Shown piece after piece: positions 31,622 to 42,363 of a DNA stretch of 64,000 nt. Each line of letters opens with the position of its first letter. Positions within the stretch are counted from its first letter, which is position 1. Below the pieces are notes generated by a model. It saw nothing but the letters and a program-made list of their open reading frames with translations. It was not told the origin of the DNA and did not search any database. The position numbers were made by a program, and so were the translations under genes. This stretch comes from Gracilaria vermiculophylla (lineage: Eukaryota; Rhodophyta; Florideophyceae; Gracilariales; Gracilariaceae), in the NCBI GenBank assembly GCA_019155205.2, contig JAHNZQ020000049.1, forward strand, positions 1,950,275-2,014,274, in the 5' to 3' direction.

Positions 31622-32635
31622 ATGGCCACTGCCATTCAATCAGGTACCATGCTCGCTTTTTGCACCATGCTGTCAGTGCTGGTCGTCGTCGTGAAATCGC
31701 AAAGCCCGGCTCCTTGTCTTTACAACAGTACGCATTGTGCATGTACTCAGACTGCGGCTCCAGGAAAATGCCTGCGCACTGTTTCCGATGGGTTGTGCTC
31801 CGTGGAGCAATGTAATCAGGCTGGCATGACTTGTGATTGTAACGGATCCAACTTGTGTACCATCGAGACGTGCTCCCACAGCACGGCAGCGAACGGAAGT
31901 GTCGCAAGTGCTCTCCAACTGGGAGGAACCGTGCCGTGTGTCATGGGTCAAAACAACATACAATGCGTGAGAAAAATGGGAGAAATGCCGCCCGAGACTT
32001 TGCCGGAAGAACCACGTGAGTATCGCCAACTTCAATTTGGACCTGCCGCCGTTCAACACATGTACAATGTAACTTCATTCGTAGACACCGACAATGTCAT
32101 TTCTCCGGAGTGGCAAACGGTCACTATGCATAATAAGTGGCCAGGTTACTTACGCCTGCGAAATCGATTTGCTCATATTCGAGTGTATGAAAATGCAGAA
32201 AGGACTGAAACATTCCTATGCGCCATATACAACGGATATAACCTGCCTTCCGACGGGCTTGGGACTTGCAGAATGTTAGTTGAGATTGAAGGTCTTGAGG
32301 GACAGACTTTGTCGTGGAGAGCGTGTGATGATCCTGGTGAATGCCGCGGAGGTCCTGGAACCACTTTGAATGGAGCTCACAGTTTTGTAGACAACTTGAC
32401 AGATGGATGGTGCGTCACCCCCTTGGAGAGGAACGGGAATTCGATTCGTGTTACGTTTACCGAGGCGACGGGCCTGTATGGTATCGAGATCCAAACTCCT
32501 AACTCCCAGTTTGAATATCTGTGGAGCGATCCCCCGCAGCATGGCATGACAGGAATGATCGACTCTAATGGATTTAGTGTTGACGGATCCGCATCGTTCA
32601 CCATCAATTTGAATGGAATCCCGGTACCTAACTAA
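31622..32635 (+). CDS. Secreted Cys-rich protein, tandem copy 1, family not recognised
   Basis: 337 aa, single exon. A signal peptide (about residues 1-26, MLSVLVVVVKSQ) leads into a Cys-dense module of about 60 residues (CLYNSTHCACTQ, GKCLRTVSDGLCSVEQC, GMTCDCNGSNLCTIETC). A larger region of about 220 residues follows, ending GYLRLRNRF ... WRACDDPGECRGG ... VDNLTDGWCVTPLE ... FEYLWSDPPQHGM. Several N-x-S/T sites fit secretion. It is strongly similar over its full length to the next gene (33874-34866). A polyadenylation signal AATAAA lies at 32688. It may belong to the cell wall or extracellular matrix. I recognise no catalytic motif. Confidence 0.8.
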   Translation: MATAIQSGTMLAFCTMLSVLVVVVKSQSPAPCLYNSTHCACTQTAAPGKCLRTVSDGLCSVEQCNQAGMTCDCNGSNLCTIETCSHSTAANGSVASALQLGGTVPCVMGQNNIQCVRKMGEMPPETLPEEPREYRQLQFGPAAVQHMYNVTSFVDTDNVISPEWQTVTMHNKWPGYLRLRNRFAHIRVYENAERTETFLCAIYNGYNLPSDGLGTCRMLVEIEGLEGQTLSWRACDDPGECRGGPGTTLNGAHSFVDNLTDGWCVTPLERNGNSIRVTFTEATGLYGIEIQTPNSQFEYLWSDPPQHGMTGMIDSNGFSVDGSASFTINLNGIPVPN

Positions 32636-33873
32636 GATGCAAGTGAACATTTGAATATGTAGCCAGTGTAACACTGAACACATTATCAATAAAAGCGCAA
32701 TCATGACTAACTTTGCATCTTATCCGCTTCTTTCAGAGAATTGAGACAGAGCCCACGGTCAAATTCAATTGCATCCCCTTCATTCTGTTGCGTACTACTC
32801 TATCAACTGCGCCAACCTCGAAGCAGTTTTGCACGCACATTAATGATGTGATGTTCCAAGTTTCCCAATCCCACATATTCTGGCTCCTTCTCTATTTAGG
32901 ATTCTGGGCTTTAATTCCAGTTCCAGCAGAGTTCTATATTCGAAGCATTACTCTTTCCTCCGGAAGTTCAGGACCCGTTGTGGTACTTCTTTTTCAGGCT
33001 GTTTGACCGTTTTACGGTGGTTCTCTTCGCTTGATAGCTTCATATACGTTTAAAAGTAAGAAGACTACATGTCTTCGAACAATATTGAGATATCTTCCAC
33101 GCCTCGGCCTTTGAGCGACGGTACATTTCGTCCTGATGTGGGAGTCATGCCCTGGACGACGAACGTTAAAATTGAGCGACTTTTTTGTTTCTTGTTTTTG
33201 AAAGGATAAAACTTTAACATCAGCATGCAATGAAGCGTTGCAACGATCTTGAGAACACCCAAAACCAGAAGCGGAACTGGTTTAACCCCACATCCGATAC
33301 TACAGTGTAAAAAAACGTAGTTCAAACACACAAGAATAAGTCACAATCTCATTTTTTGTTTCTACTGGTGTCATAAAGGTTTTACTTTAAAAGATCCGCA
33401 TTATTCTTCTTGCAGCACCGTACCTGGAATTAACCGGTTATTTTATAAATCGATACGAGTCGATAATTCATGACCGCGGTTTGTGTCCGTTTACTTCTTA
33501 CGGGCAAGGACTTCCCTAGCTAGACGACCCATTAACAGCCAACAATCATTCGCGATCTTTTCTTCATGGGAAAACTTCAATTCGCTTCCATGGATACAAG
33601 CACAGCTGAAAGTGATATTGTAATTGCTTCGGTGGTTAGACGTGTTTCTGGGTTACCGTTTTGTTTCATCTGAGAATCGTCTGACCCATTTGACTCAATT
33701 AAACCCAAGGGAACGTGCCAACCAATTGCAAGGAGTATATTTGACATATAAGACATATTCATAGGGAGTTCCACCATGGACGCACTACTCACCTATCAGA
33801 TGCTTGAGGATCTCTTTTACATCAGCCGTAATTCCATTCACATAGGCCGGTGAACTTGTATAAAGGTGAAAGC
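32636..33873. other. Spacer between the tandem paralogues
   Basis: No other gene is supported. It contains the AATAAA of the upstream gene (32688-32693). The spacers on either side of the second copy show no obvious similarity, so the duplication is old. Confidence 0.45.
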
Positions 33874-34866
33874 ATGTCTCACCAAACTTTGACAGTTTCT
33901 CACATAGTGTTGTCGGCAATTCTCTTGTTTATTGTGAGAGCTCAGAACCCAACTTCTTGTGTTTATAACGTTACGCATTGCGCCTGTTCCCAGGCTCCAA
34001 CTCCTGGCAAATGTTTACGGACAGTTTCGGATGGCGTGTGCTCAGTGGAACAATGCAGCCAGACTGGAATGACTTGTGATTGTTCGGGAACAAACTTGTG
34101 CACGATTGAGACTTGCTCTCACAGAATCGCGGAAAATGGAAGTCTTTCTAGTGCTTTGGAAATTGGTGGAATTGTAAACTGCGTCGTTAGTGATAATATA
34201 CAATGCGTAAGAAGAACTGGGGAGTTACCGGTCGAAAACTTGCCAACGCAACCTATTGAATACCGTCAGCTTCAATTTGGATCTCGAGCTCAATTACATA
34301 TGTACAACGTAACAGCATTCATAGACACTGATAATGCCATTTCTGCGGATGTCAGCATGCATGGGCTGTGGCCAACATATTTGCGTTTGCGGAATCGATT
34401 TATCCATGCGCGATTGTATGAAAATTCGGCAAGAAACGAGACATTTTTGTGTTCTATTTACAATGGATATCACTTGCCGTCAGACGGCCTCGGCATGGCC
34501 ACAGCTAGTGTTGAAATAGAGAGCCTTAGTGGTCAAGTTTTATCATGGAGGGCTTGTGATGATACAGGAGAATGTCTTGGAGGTCCTGCCACTTCTCTAA
34601 GTGCAAGACATGTGTACGTGGACAATCTTTCCGATGGTTGGTGCGTAACTCCTCTGGAAGGAAATGGAAATGCCATTCGTGTTACTTTCTCCAATGTAAC
34701 TGGGATGTATGGAATTGAAATTCAGTCGCCTGGATACCAGTTCGAGTACTTGTGGTCAGATCCTCCGCAACATGGCATGGCTGGCACGATCGACGCCAAT
34801 GGCTTCAGCGTTGAAGGATCTGCTTCATTTGTTATCAATCTGAATGGAATACCGGTGCCAGTTTAA
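33874..34866 (+). CDS. Secreted Cys-rich protein, tandem copy 2
   Basis: 330 aa from ATG 33874 (a GTG extension is ignored). It is a paralogue of 31622-32635 with the same order: signal peptide (about 1-25, IVLSAILLFIVRAQ), Cys module (CVYNVTHCACSQ, GKCLRTVSDGVCSVEQC, GMTCDCSGTNLCTIETC), then the large C-terminal region with YLRLRNRF, WRACDDTGECLGG and FEYLWSDPPQHGM. Cysteines and the C-terminal motif NLNGIPVP are kept, while the linker around residues 90-130 varies. Both copies appear intact and under constraint. A TATAAAG occurs only 16 bp before the ATG, so the true promoter is uncertain. Confidence 0.8.
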   Translation: MSHQTLTVSHIVLSAILLFIVRAQNPTSCVYNVTHCACSQAPTPGKCLRTVSDGVCSVEQCSQTGMTCDCSGTNLCTIETCSHRIAENGSLSSALEIGGIVNCVVSDNIQCVRRTGELPVENLPTQPIEYRQLQFGSRAQLHMYNVTAFIDTDNAISADVSMHGLWPTYLRLRNRFIHARLYENSARNETFLCSIYNGYHLPSDGLGMATASVEIESLSGQVLSWRACDDTGECLGGPATSLSARHVYVDNLSDGWCVTPLEGNGNAIRVTFSNVTGMYGIEIQSPGYQFEYLWSDPPQHGMAGTIDANGFSVEGSASFVINLNGIPVPV

Positions 34867-35274
34867 GTTCGAGGAGATCAACTAATGTTTGTCTTTTTAA
34901 GTTTGCTCTCTTCAAAGGTACCTGACAACGCAGCGTGTGTTTGTTCTTGTACGTGTAGCTTCATGACTATTTGGCATTTGAAATAGTTTTAAGAGTTAGA
35001 CAGTACTCTCGCTGGCTTGGTATGAAAAGCTATGCATATGTTTCTGAGAGGCTCGCGTTTATTGTAAAATAGGTTTATACAGAACTGACAAAACTACCGA
35101 AGGTGAACCAAATGCAAAACTGGGCTTGGGTTGTGCTTGTCAATAACCAGAATACACACGAGCGCAGTGTATCTTGGAGATATCAGACTCCTTGTTCTCA
35201 CTCGGTGGTTGTCTTTGACTTTTTTACGGAACTGAAGGCAGATTTCTACTTTGCAGTGAAGACAAAGCAGAATC
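34867..35274. other. Short intergenic region
   Basis: About 400 bp; nothing specific seen. Confidence 0.5.
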
Positions 35275-36081
35275 ATGATGAGGAATCCCTGCATCGTGAT
35301 TATTTTCATATTCTTCTTCTCCATCTCATATTCTCAACCACTTCGACTCAAATCGAGAGATAGAAATATCAGCCTGGCACGTATAGGACTTAGACGCAAC
35401 TATACGGACAGTACGGAAATTGTATCAAGCCTCCCCGAACAACCAAAACGAGCTGCCAGAATCGAACTAAGTCTTATTCTGGAGAATCTCGGGGTAACGG
35501 CAGCTCTCAATAACATTCTAGTTGGCTGCATGGCCTCTAACACTGATACTAACGTGACAAGCTGGGGCGTTTATGGTGTTGATAGATTCACTCCATCGCA
35601 AGTTCAAATCGAGTACTTCTGTATTGTGGCGGAATCCAAATCTCTGCAATTCCCAGAAGTGTTAGACACCTACATTAGCAGCGGGAATCTTCTTTTTTGT
35701 TTGCGAAAGGCTGATGAGGGAATATCAGCAGACGCTAATATCATTTCTGGAAGAACTGTTGCCGCCCCACGGAGCGGTTCAATTATATCCGCCACTGGTT
35801 CCACTCCTGGTTGGATCGCAGGAGTCCTGCTTGCGGTCATCGGCGCAATTGGGGCATTAGCGCTGCTTGCGGTGCTTCTGAAAGGAGAAGAGGTTTACCT
35901 GGAATCTGAGTTTGCCGATTTTGCGAGTGACTCCTCTGGCGATGAAGACCTAGAAGACAGCCGTGATGGGGAAATGATGGTCGTTGAAGATCGCGACGGC
36001 AGGGAACCTAAACAAATCCCCAAGGACAGGGAGGTTAAAGAAGAACCAAAAGCCGTTGCTGACGACAAGAACCATGAGAAG
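35275..36081 (+). CDS. Type I membrane protein, function unknown
   Basis: 269 aa from ATG 35275, with the stop codon ending at 36084. A signal peptide (about 1-20, IVIIFIFFFSISYS) precedes an extracellular part of about 160 residues with four cysteines and possible N-glycosylation at Asn31, Asn42 and Asn93. One membrane segment (about 180-203, WIAGVLLAVIGAIGALALLAVLL) leads to an acidic, Asp/Glu/Lys-rich tail of about 65 residues. The layout resembles a receptor or cargo-binding protein, but I recognise no family. An AATAAA lies almost directly after the stop (36087). It follows two secreted-protein genes on the same strand, which may be coincidence. Confidence 0.7.
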
Positions 36082-36297
36082 TGATAAATAAAACCTCAAA
36101 GAATCACTACAAGAAATGCTGCGAAGACTCCCACGTTCGGCCGGCTTATGGTTCGCAAAACGTTTTGTTAATTAGTCGAGCGCTCGGCTCTCCAAATTTC
36201 CGAATGCTGCTCTTTAGACGTCGTGGGTGATCAGTAAAAGAGACCATCCAAAAAAAACACACATGCAGTGATTCACATCTCTAACTTTACAATTAAG

Positions 36298-37800
36298 TTA
36301 TGTCATTAGTAAGGATTCTGAATCCACAGATACTTGTTTTGAGATAACATCAGGCTGAAGCGTATCAAGAACAGCACCCAATGCCCATCCCAACATATGG
36401 CCATTGACGTATTGCTTGAAAGTGACATCTGTCTTCGTTTCCAGGAAATCGTCGGTGAGGATCTTCATCACGGCGAAAATGTAAGAAAATTCAGCGCAGG
36501 TTTCATCGAAGTCAGATCCAGCTGCAGAACTGGGGGGCTTCTTTTCGCACAGTTCCTTTCCTTTCTCAATCATTTCTTTCTTCACCATTTTCGACCCTAA
36601 TCCCAGCCCAACCGTCTTATCATAGAAATACGCAAATGCATAGAAGTTGCTACGATCGGGAAGATGGCTTCGTTTATCGTTAAGTCGACTGAAGGAAGCT
36701 ATTGCAATTTCGGCGCTGGCAACGCATCTTTGAAAATTTCCATCTCCGACAATGTTGACCGCCTTTGTTTCTTCATGATTTGGGGTCTGGATCTGCAGCT
36801 TTGCCTTGGTATATTTGTGCCCCAAGCGGAAACAAGGGTTTCCTTCCTCTAGTACACCCTCATGATCAAATATGCCGTAGAGCTTCTTCTTAAAGTTCAT
36901 CAAGCCAAGCCCGAGGTGGTTTCGGGCATGGAGCTTGTAGGTTTGGCCAAAGACATCAACGTGAGTTTCTGATGCCGGAAATACAACCTTCTGATCGATA
37001 CCCTCGGCGTCAGGCTCATCTGGCTCTGGAGCGCTTGTGATGTAATCATCAATATTTCCATTGTCATGAAATACTACTTGCATGCTGGCACCGCCAAGAT
37101 CCAAAGCACCCACAAAGCGTTTTTGATCGTTTCCAGGATCAAAGTTTCCGAGAAGGTAATTGGTAGTAACCCAAGCATAATTCGCCTCGTCACTTTCAGA
37201 TAATACCGAGACCCAGTCCGGTTTGTACAAAAATTCAGTAGAGTTCAGGACAGAGCGAGCGATGTCGAGCGCTCTATCTGCCTTTTCTTCGCCGAGTAAG
37301 CGCAACCCTGCTGTGGCGTGAAGTGCTATCGGAGTTCTCTTCCGTCGCCTGATGCCAGGCACGGCCTTCTTCATTTTCTCAAGGAGAGGCTTAAAGAAGT
37401 GCTTAGGTGAGGTTCCCGAGACTAGCTGATCGATGCTCTTGTTCTGTGAGAACATGGCGGTACTTTGCAGAGTTAAACGTTGCTCAGTAGTGTTAAAACG
37501 AAAAGAGAAGACTTGCGCTCTGGTGCCAGTGGAGCCGGCATCTATCATGATGGCATATACACGACCCGGGGGCGGAAGCCTGGTATTCTGGAGCATGTTG
37601 ATGAAGAAAAGACAGGCCAGAGCGGCCAATCCAATGAAGTTCTTGAAGGAAGCATTCTCTTCTTCCAAGAGCTCTGGAGCAGACTTTGGCCGGATTTCAG
37701 TTTCCGGAGGACTGCTTGATGAATCAGTGGTGACAGTGGTCTTCTGCGACGACGCGTTTTGCTGGCCCCCACGCCTCCGCCGAACAGTGTTTTGCGGCAT
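36298..37800 (-). CDS. GDA1/CD39-family nucleoside phosphatase (apyrase/NDPase)
   Basis: 500 aa from ATG 37800. It is a type II membrane protein: basic cytosolic N-terminus, one membrane segment at about 55-70 (LAALACLFFINML), then a lumenal catalytic domain. The apyrase conserved regions are present: IDAGSTGTRAQVF (ACR1, about 86-98), LHATAGLRLL (ACR2), SESDEANYAWVTTNYLLG (ACR3), GALDLGGASMQVVF (ACR4) and FYAFAYFYDKT (ACR5). Golgi members hydrolyse GDP or UDP after glycosyl transfer and so drive nucleotide-sugar exchange. A nucleotide-sugar transporter is encoded at 52133. It shares an upstream region with the valyl-tRNA synthetase gene. Confidence 0.92.
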   Translation of the reverse strand: MPQNTVRRRRGGQQNASSQKTTVTTDSSSSPPETEIRPKSAPELLEEENASFKNFIGLAALACLFFINMLQNTRLPPPGRVYAIMIDAGSTGTRAQVFSFRFNTTEQRLTLQSTAMFSQNKSIDQLVSGTSPKHFFKPLLEKMKKAVPGIRRRKRTPIALHATAGLRLLGEEKADRALDIARSVLNSTEFLYKPDWVSVLSESDEANYAWVTTNYLLGNFDPGNDQKRFVGALDLGGASMQVVFHDNGNIDDYITSAPEPDEPDAEGIDQKVVFPASETHVDVFGQTYKLHARNHLGLGLMNFKKKLYGIFDHEGVLEEGNPCFRLGHKYTKAKLQIQTPNHEETKAVNIVGDGNFQRCVASAEIAIASFSRLNDKRSHLPDRSNFYAFAYFYDKTVGLGLGSKMVKKEMIEKGKELCEKKPPSSAAGSDFDETCAEFSYIFAVMKILTDDFLETKTDVTFKQYVNGHMLGWALGAVLDTLQPDVISKQVSVDSESLLMT

Positions 37801-38485
37801 GACGGTGAACAAGAAGCGAAATAAAGCGAAAAAAGGGAGAAAACCGTGGTAGATCAACGGGCGATCCGTGCGCAATTGTGCGAGCACGGTGGTGGACCCT
37901 TCCTGGTAGCGGCGTGGATGGAGACAGATGCTGCCTTATATGGAGTTATGGAAAGATAGGCAGTGAGGGTACCGGCGGTCCCGACGCTATAGAGAGCAAA
38001 ACGCCGCCGTTACGGCTTGCGGCTGATGGGGATCGCCGCGTTGCGCAGGAATTTGATCAAAAATGTTGGGCCACACGACTGCAAGAGGCACGAGCAATTC
38101 GATAAGGCAAAAACAAATTGAGTAGCAGGCAGTCAACTTTCAGAAGCACTGCTCACCGCTGGCACAGCGCGCGTGACGTGTTCGGCTCAGATAGATACAA
38201 TGCACAACGTCGCCGACGGCGCGCTCAGTGACGTCAGCTGGTTTCAGACAGAGCTGCTTGGATAGCGCGGCTTGAGCCGTTTCCTCGTTCACAAGGAACG
38301 GTTATCGACGAACCCACGTGCTCGCTTCAAGCGATTGGATCTCTGCTCAGTCATCCCGAACTTAAGTGAGCTGCAACTTTTGCATTTGCCATATCTTCAT
38401 CCGGTTAGAACTTTCTGTTGCCACTGTGAACGAAGAAACAATTCACTAATTTCTAACTTTGATCCGTTTATCGGTAGTTACAAAC
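37801..38485. promoter_or_regulatory. Divergent upstream region (apyrase / ValRS) with a CRE palindrome
   Basis: 685 bp. It contains the full bZIP palindrome TGACGTCA at 38229-38236 and a TGACGT half site near 38173. No TATA element is obvious. Confidence 0.45.
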
Positions 38486-41400
38486 ATGACTGGACCGGCT
38501 ACAGCCGCTAACAATGCGAATTTGAATGGCGGCACGCCACCACTCACCTTAGAGCAATACGCAGAAATGACCGACGAACAGAAGGCGAAGCTCCCTCTGT
38601 CGCGTCGCAAGAAACTTGAGAAGCAGCTCGTCGCTCAGCGTAAGAAGGAAGCCAAGGCCGCTGCGGCTGCTTCCAAAGCACAGCACACACAAAAAGCCTC
38701 TAACGCTAATTCGGAGAAAAAGAAGCGCAAGAGTAAGGCGCAGGCTGATGCAGACGCCGCTGCCTCCTTCGTGAATCTAACCCCCCCAGGAGAGAAGAAG
38801 AATTTGTCAGAAGCCATGGCACCCACTTATCAACCACGAGCTGTTGAAGCAGCTTGGTATGAATGGTGGGAAAAGAAAGGCTTCTTTCATGCGTCCGCGG
38901 AACAAATGAAAGGGAAAGGTCCTGATGATGCCTTTGTAATGGTCATTCCACCCCCCAATGTGACTGGAAGCTTGCATTTGGGTCATGCTCTCATGTGCGC
39001 CGTAGAGGATGCCATTACTCGTTATCATCGTATGCACGGCAAGGTAACACTATACTTGCCCGGTGTCGATCATGCTGGCATCGCCACTCAGGTCGTTGTC
39101 GAAAAGCAGTTAAAAAAGCTTCGCAATATTTCTCGATATGAATTGGGTCGCGAAGCGTTTGTTGACGAGGTCTGGAAATGGAAAAACGAGTATGGTGGGA
39201 AGATTGTTCATCAATTACGCAGAATTGGAAGCTCGCTGGATTGGGATCGAGAAGAATTTACTATGAGCGACAGACTCAGTAATGCTGTCAAAGAAGCATT
39301 TGTGCGCTTTTATGACGACGGCTTGATATATCGTGATACAAGACTGGTCAACTGGTCCAGTGCGTTAAATACCGCGATTTCCGACATTGAGGTCGATAAC
39401 ATTGAGATTGAAGCTTTTACGAAACGAAAAGTGCCCGGACATGACGAAGAAGTTGAATTTGGGGTGCTCACAAACTTTGCTTATAAGGTGGATGATTCAA
39501 ACGAGGAACTGGTCGTTGCCACGACTCGATTAGAGACCATGCTTGGAGATACTGGCGTCGCTGTTCATCCAGATGATGAACGCTACAAACATCTTATTGG
39601 TCGGTACATATCCCATCCCTTTGTAGATCGTAAACTTCCGATCATTGCCGATGGAGAGCTTGTTGATATGTCCTTTGGAACTGGTGTTGTGAAGATTACC
39701 CCCGCTCATGATCCCAACGATTTTGCGTGTGGTAGACGGAACAATCTTCCAGAAATCACGATCTTTAACAAGAGCGGGGATGTCAATGAGAATGGCGGAG
39801 AATTTTGTGGATTGAAGAGGTATGTGGCTCGTGTCGAAGTTGAGAAGGCGCTCGAAGCTCGCGGTCTGCTGCGAGGTAAGAAGCCTAATCCTATGAGTCT
39901 ACCGGTTTGCTCTCGGTCCGGTGATATCGTCGAACCACTTTTACTACCTCAATGGTGGGTGAACTGCAAGGATTTGGCGAAGAAAGCAGCAAATGCAGTT
40001 CGAGAAGGCGAACTAGAAATTGTCCCAGATCAGTTCAAAGACGTTTGGTACAGATGGTTAGATAACATTCGAGACTGGTGCATTTCTCGACAATTATGGT
40101 GGGGCCATAGAATCCCCGCATACGAAGCTTATGTTAAAGAAGAACCGCGAAAGTCCATCTGGGTTGTGGGAAGAACCGAAAGCGAAGCTTTGAATCGGGC
40201 TTCTAGAGAGCTTGGGGTAGGAGAAGAACTTATAAAGCTCGCTCAAGATGAAGATGTTCTCGACACATGGTTTTCATCAGGTCTGTTTCCATTTTCTGTG
40301 TTCGGTTGGCCGGAGAAAACAGAGGACTTGGACGCGTTTTATCCCACATCTGTTTTGGAAACTGGTCATGATATCTTATTCTTTTGGGTAGCTCGGATGG
40401 TCATGATGGGTATTGGGCTAACTGGGAAGCTTCCTTTCAAGACTGTCATGTTACATTCTTTAGTGCGGGATAAGAAGGGACGCAAGATGTCTAAATCCTT
40501 GGGCAATGTGATAGACCCATTAGAGGTTATCCACGGTGCTGCACTGAAGAGTTTGGAAGAGAAAATTAAGAGCTCTAACCTACCTCCCCATGAGATCAAA
40601 CGTGCAATTGCTGATCAGAGAGAAGATTATCCGAAAGGTATTCCGGAGTGCGGTGCAGATGCTTTGCGAATTGGGTTGTTGGCATACATGACGCAGGGAG
40701 GGGATATCAATCTAGACGTGAGCAGAGTCATTGGCTATAGAAACTTTTGTAACAAGCTCTGGAACGCAACCAAGTTTGCGTTGAGCAACCTTGGCGAGTC
40801 ATTCGTTTTCACCTCTGAAGGGCTCGGAGAGGCAATTCAGATTGGAGAAATATTGGACCTTTGGATATTGTCTCGCTTAAATGAGGCTTGCACAAAAATG
40901 AATGAAGCGTTTCTATCCTTCAATCTCGGGGACGCTGTTTCTATAGCTTACAGCTTTTGGATGAATGAATTGTGTGGTATTTACCTCGAAGGACTTAAGC
41001 CTGCAATGAAGGCTGAAGATGAGACTCGAAAGACTGCTGCCAGAATGGTGTTGTACGAATGTCTAAGTGCGGGGTTAAGAATGCTTCATCCGATGATGCC
41101 GTACGTCACTGAAGAACTGTATCAGCGCTTGCCAGGACCCACATATCCTGAATCTATATGCATTGCCAGCTATCCAACCGCGAATAGCGATCGCAGATCT
41201 GGCCACGCTGAGGAATCTCTGGATGCAATAATGAAGAACGTGCAGGCTCTTCGAGCACTGAAGGCTGAATATGGTCTCAAACCTGCAAGCGCTCCGAACG
41301 TTGTTATCATGGCGTCTAACCCAGACTTAGCTCGTAAGATTATTCCCGAATATGTTCAAACGCTTGTCCCATGTGGTCCAGTAATTGTTCACACCAGTGG

Positions 41401-41710
41401 TCGGGATAATGCACCCCATGGTACGGCTGTGAAAGTTGTCGGGGACGTGTTTGAAGCCCATATCGTGCTAACCGGGCTGGTGGATTTCGCATCTGAGATT
41501 GCAAAGCTCGAGGCTTCAGCGGCAGAGAAGCGCATCCTGGTCGAGGACTACGACAAGAAAATGGCTGTGGAAGGATATGAGAGTCGCGTTCCTCTAAAGG
41601 TTCGTGAAAGAAACACGGCGACGAGAGAGAAATACATTGCCGAATGTGCTAATTTGGATCTACTAGCTGATCGATTCCGTCAATTGCTTGACCAATCTAG
41701 TGACTCTTAA
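38486..41710 (+). CDS. VARS1: Valyl-tRNA synthetase
   Basis: 1074 aa in one exon from ATG 38486. A Lys/Ala-rich N-terminal extension (about residues 35-105) precedes the class I synthetase body. HLGH, the HIGH motif, is at 164-167 in PPPNVTGSLHLGHAL, the editing domain contains TTRLETMLGDTGVAVHP, and KMSKS is at 667-671. An anticodon-binding region and a C-terminal coiled-coil arm (about 1005-1070) follow, as in ValRS. It charges tRNA-Val and is probably the cytosolic form. Red algae often share one gene with organelles, but no clear targeting peptide is seen here. The long intron-free frame illustrates how intron-poor this genome is. Confidence 0.96.
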   Translation: MTGPATAANNANLNGGTPPLTLEQYAEMTDEQKAKLPLSRRKKLEKQLVAQRKKEAKAAAAASKAQHTQKASNANSEKKKRKSKAQADADAAASFVNLTPPGEKKNLSEAMAPTYQPRAVEAAWYEWWEKKGFFHASAEQMKGKGPDDAFVMVIPPPNVTGSLHLGHALMCAVEDAITRYHRMHGKVTLYLPGVDHAGIATQVVVEKQLKKLRNISRYELGREAFVDEVWKWKNEYGGKIVHQLRRIGSSLDWDREEFTMSDRLSNAVKEAFVRFYDDGLIYRDTRLVNWSSALNTAISDIEVDNIEIEAFTKRKVPGHDEEVEFGVLTNFAYKVDDSNEELVVATTRLETMLGDTGVAVHPDDERYKHLIGRYISHPFVDRKLPIIADGELVDMSFGTGVVKITPAHDPNDFACGRRNNLPEITIFNKSGDVNENGGEFCGLKRYVARVEVEKALEARGLLRGKKPNPMSLPVCSRSGDIVEPLLLPQWWVNCKDLAKKAANAVREGELEIVPDQFKDVWYRWLDNIRDWCISRQLWWGHRIPAYEAYVKEEPRKSIWVVGRTESEALNRASRELGVGEELIKLAQDEDVLDTWFSSGLFPFSVFGWPEKTEDLDAFYPTSVLETGHDILFFWVARMVMMGIGLTGKLPFKTVMLHSLVRDKKGRKMSKSLGNVIDPLEVIHGAALKSLEEKIKSSNLPPHEIKRAIADQREDYPKGIPECGADALRIGLLAYMTQGGDINLDVSRVIGYRNFCNKLWNATKFALSNLGESFVFTSEGLGEAIQIGEILDLWILSRLNEACTKMNEAFLSFNLGDAVSIAYSFWMNELCGIYLEGLKPAMKAEDETRKTAARMVLYECLSAGLRMLHPMMPYVTEELYQRLPGPTYPESICIASYPTANSDRRSGHAEESLDAIMKNVQALRALKAEYGLKPASAPNVVIMASNPDLARKIIPEYVQTLVPCGPVIVHTSGRDNAPHGTAVKVVGDVFEAHIVLTGLVDFASEIAKLEASAAEKRILVEDYDKKMAVEGYESRVPLKVRERNTATREKYIAECANLDLLADRFRQLLDQSSDS

Positions 41711-42363
41711 CTTTTGGATCCTCTTCTTCGTCAATTGTTTTTAATGCACTTAACTTTCGAGTTTCCAAATTATGGATGAATTCTCCCGTTTAAGAACATG
41801 AAATTCCTACCTTTACATGCTTTTTGTTCCAGGCGTTCATTTTGCAGACTTACCTTCAAGCTTGAAAAGAGACGCATTGCCTCCCTTTCAAGACACGAGC
41901 CGTCTTTATCAGGGTGCGATTGGCGATAGAAACCGTTACACTTGAGCCAAGATAACAGCCTAAATCCCTATTCATAAGTATCCATGCATCAGCTTTTTCG
42001 AATTCCATGCAATCCGTGGTGTACGGCTGTGCGGCGGGGGGCATTGAGTCGTCCAGCGCGTTGTGATGACTTGCACCATCCCCATTAAAAAGAAGGCGAC
42101 ATTCTGTTTTTAACTCAGCAATTTTTGAGTCATTCAAAACTTTTCCAATGTTCCAACTGTTGCAGCGGATGTTTCTCTGTATATCGAGAGCTTCATATTG
42201 TGTCATGAAAAGCACGCAATGCATTCCCTATTGTGCATTAGCTGCTGAAAAATGCTTTCGATGTTTCAAAATTTGGACGCCGAGTTAGACATGATGTTTC
42301 TGTTTATCACATAAAGAAGGTAGCACAAATTTCAAAAGTCTTAAACATGTAGAATAGGCCGTT
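41711..42363. other. Intergenic region; one doubtful minus frame
   Basis: An ATG frame at 41856-42224 (-) has 122 codons and no domain I recognise. It could be a lineage-specific gene or chance. Nothing else is seen. Confidence 0.35.

Noticed and set aside
41856..42224. 122-codon minus frame between ValRS and the Cys-His protein
   Set aside because: It has an ATG but no domain, signal peptide or splice context; left as a note only.
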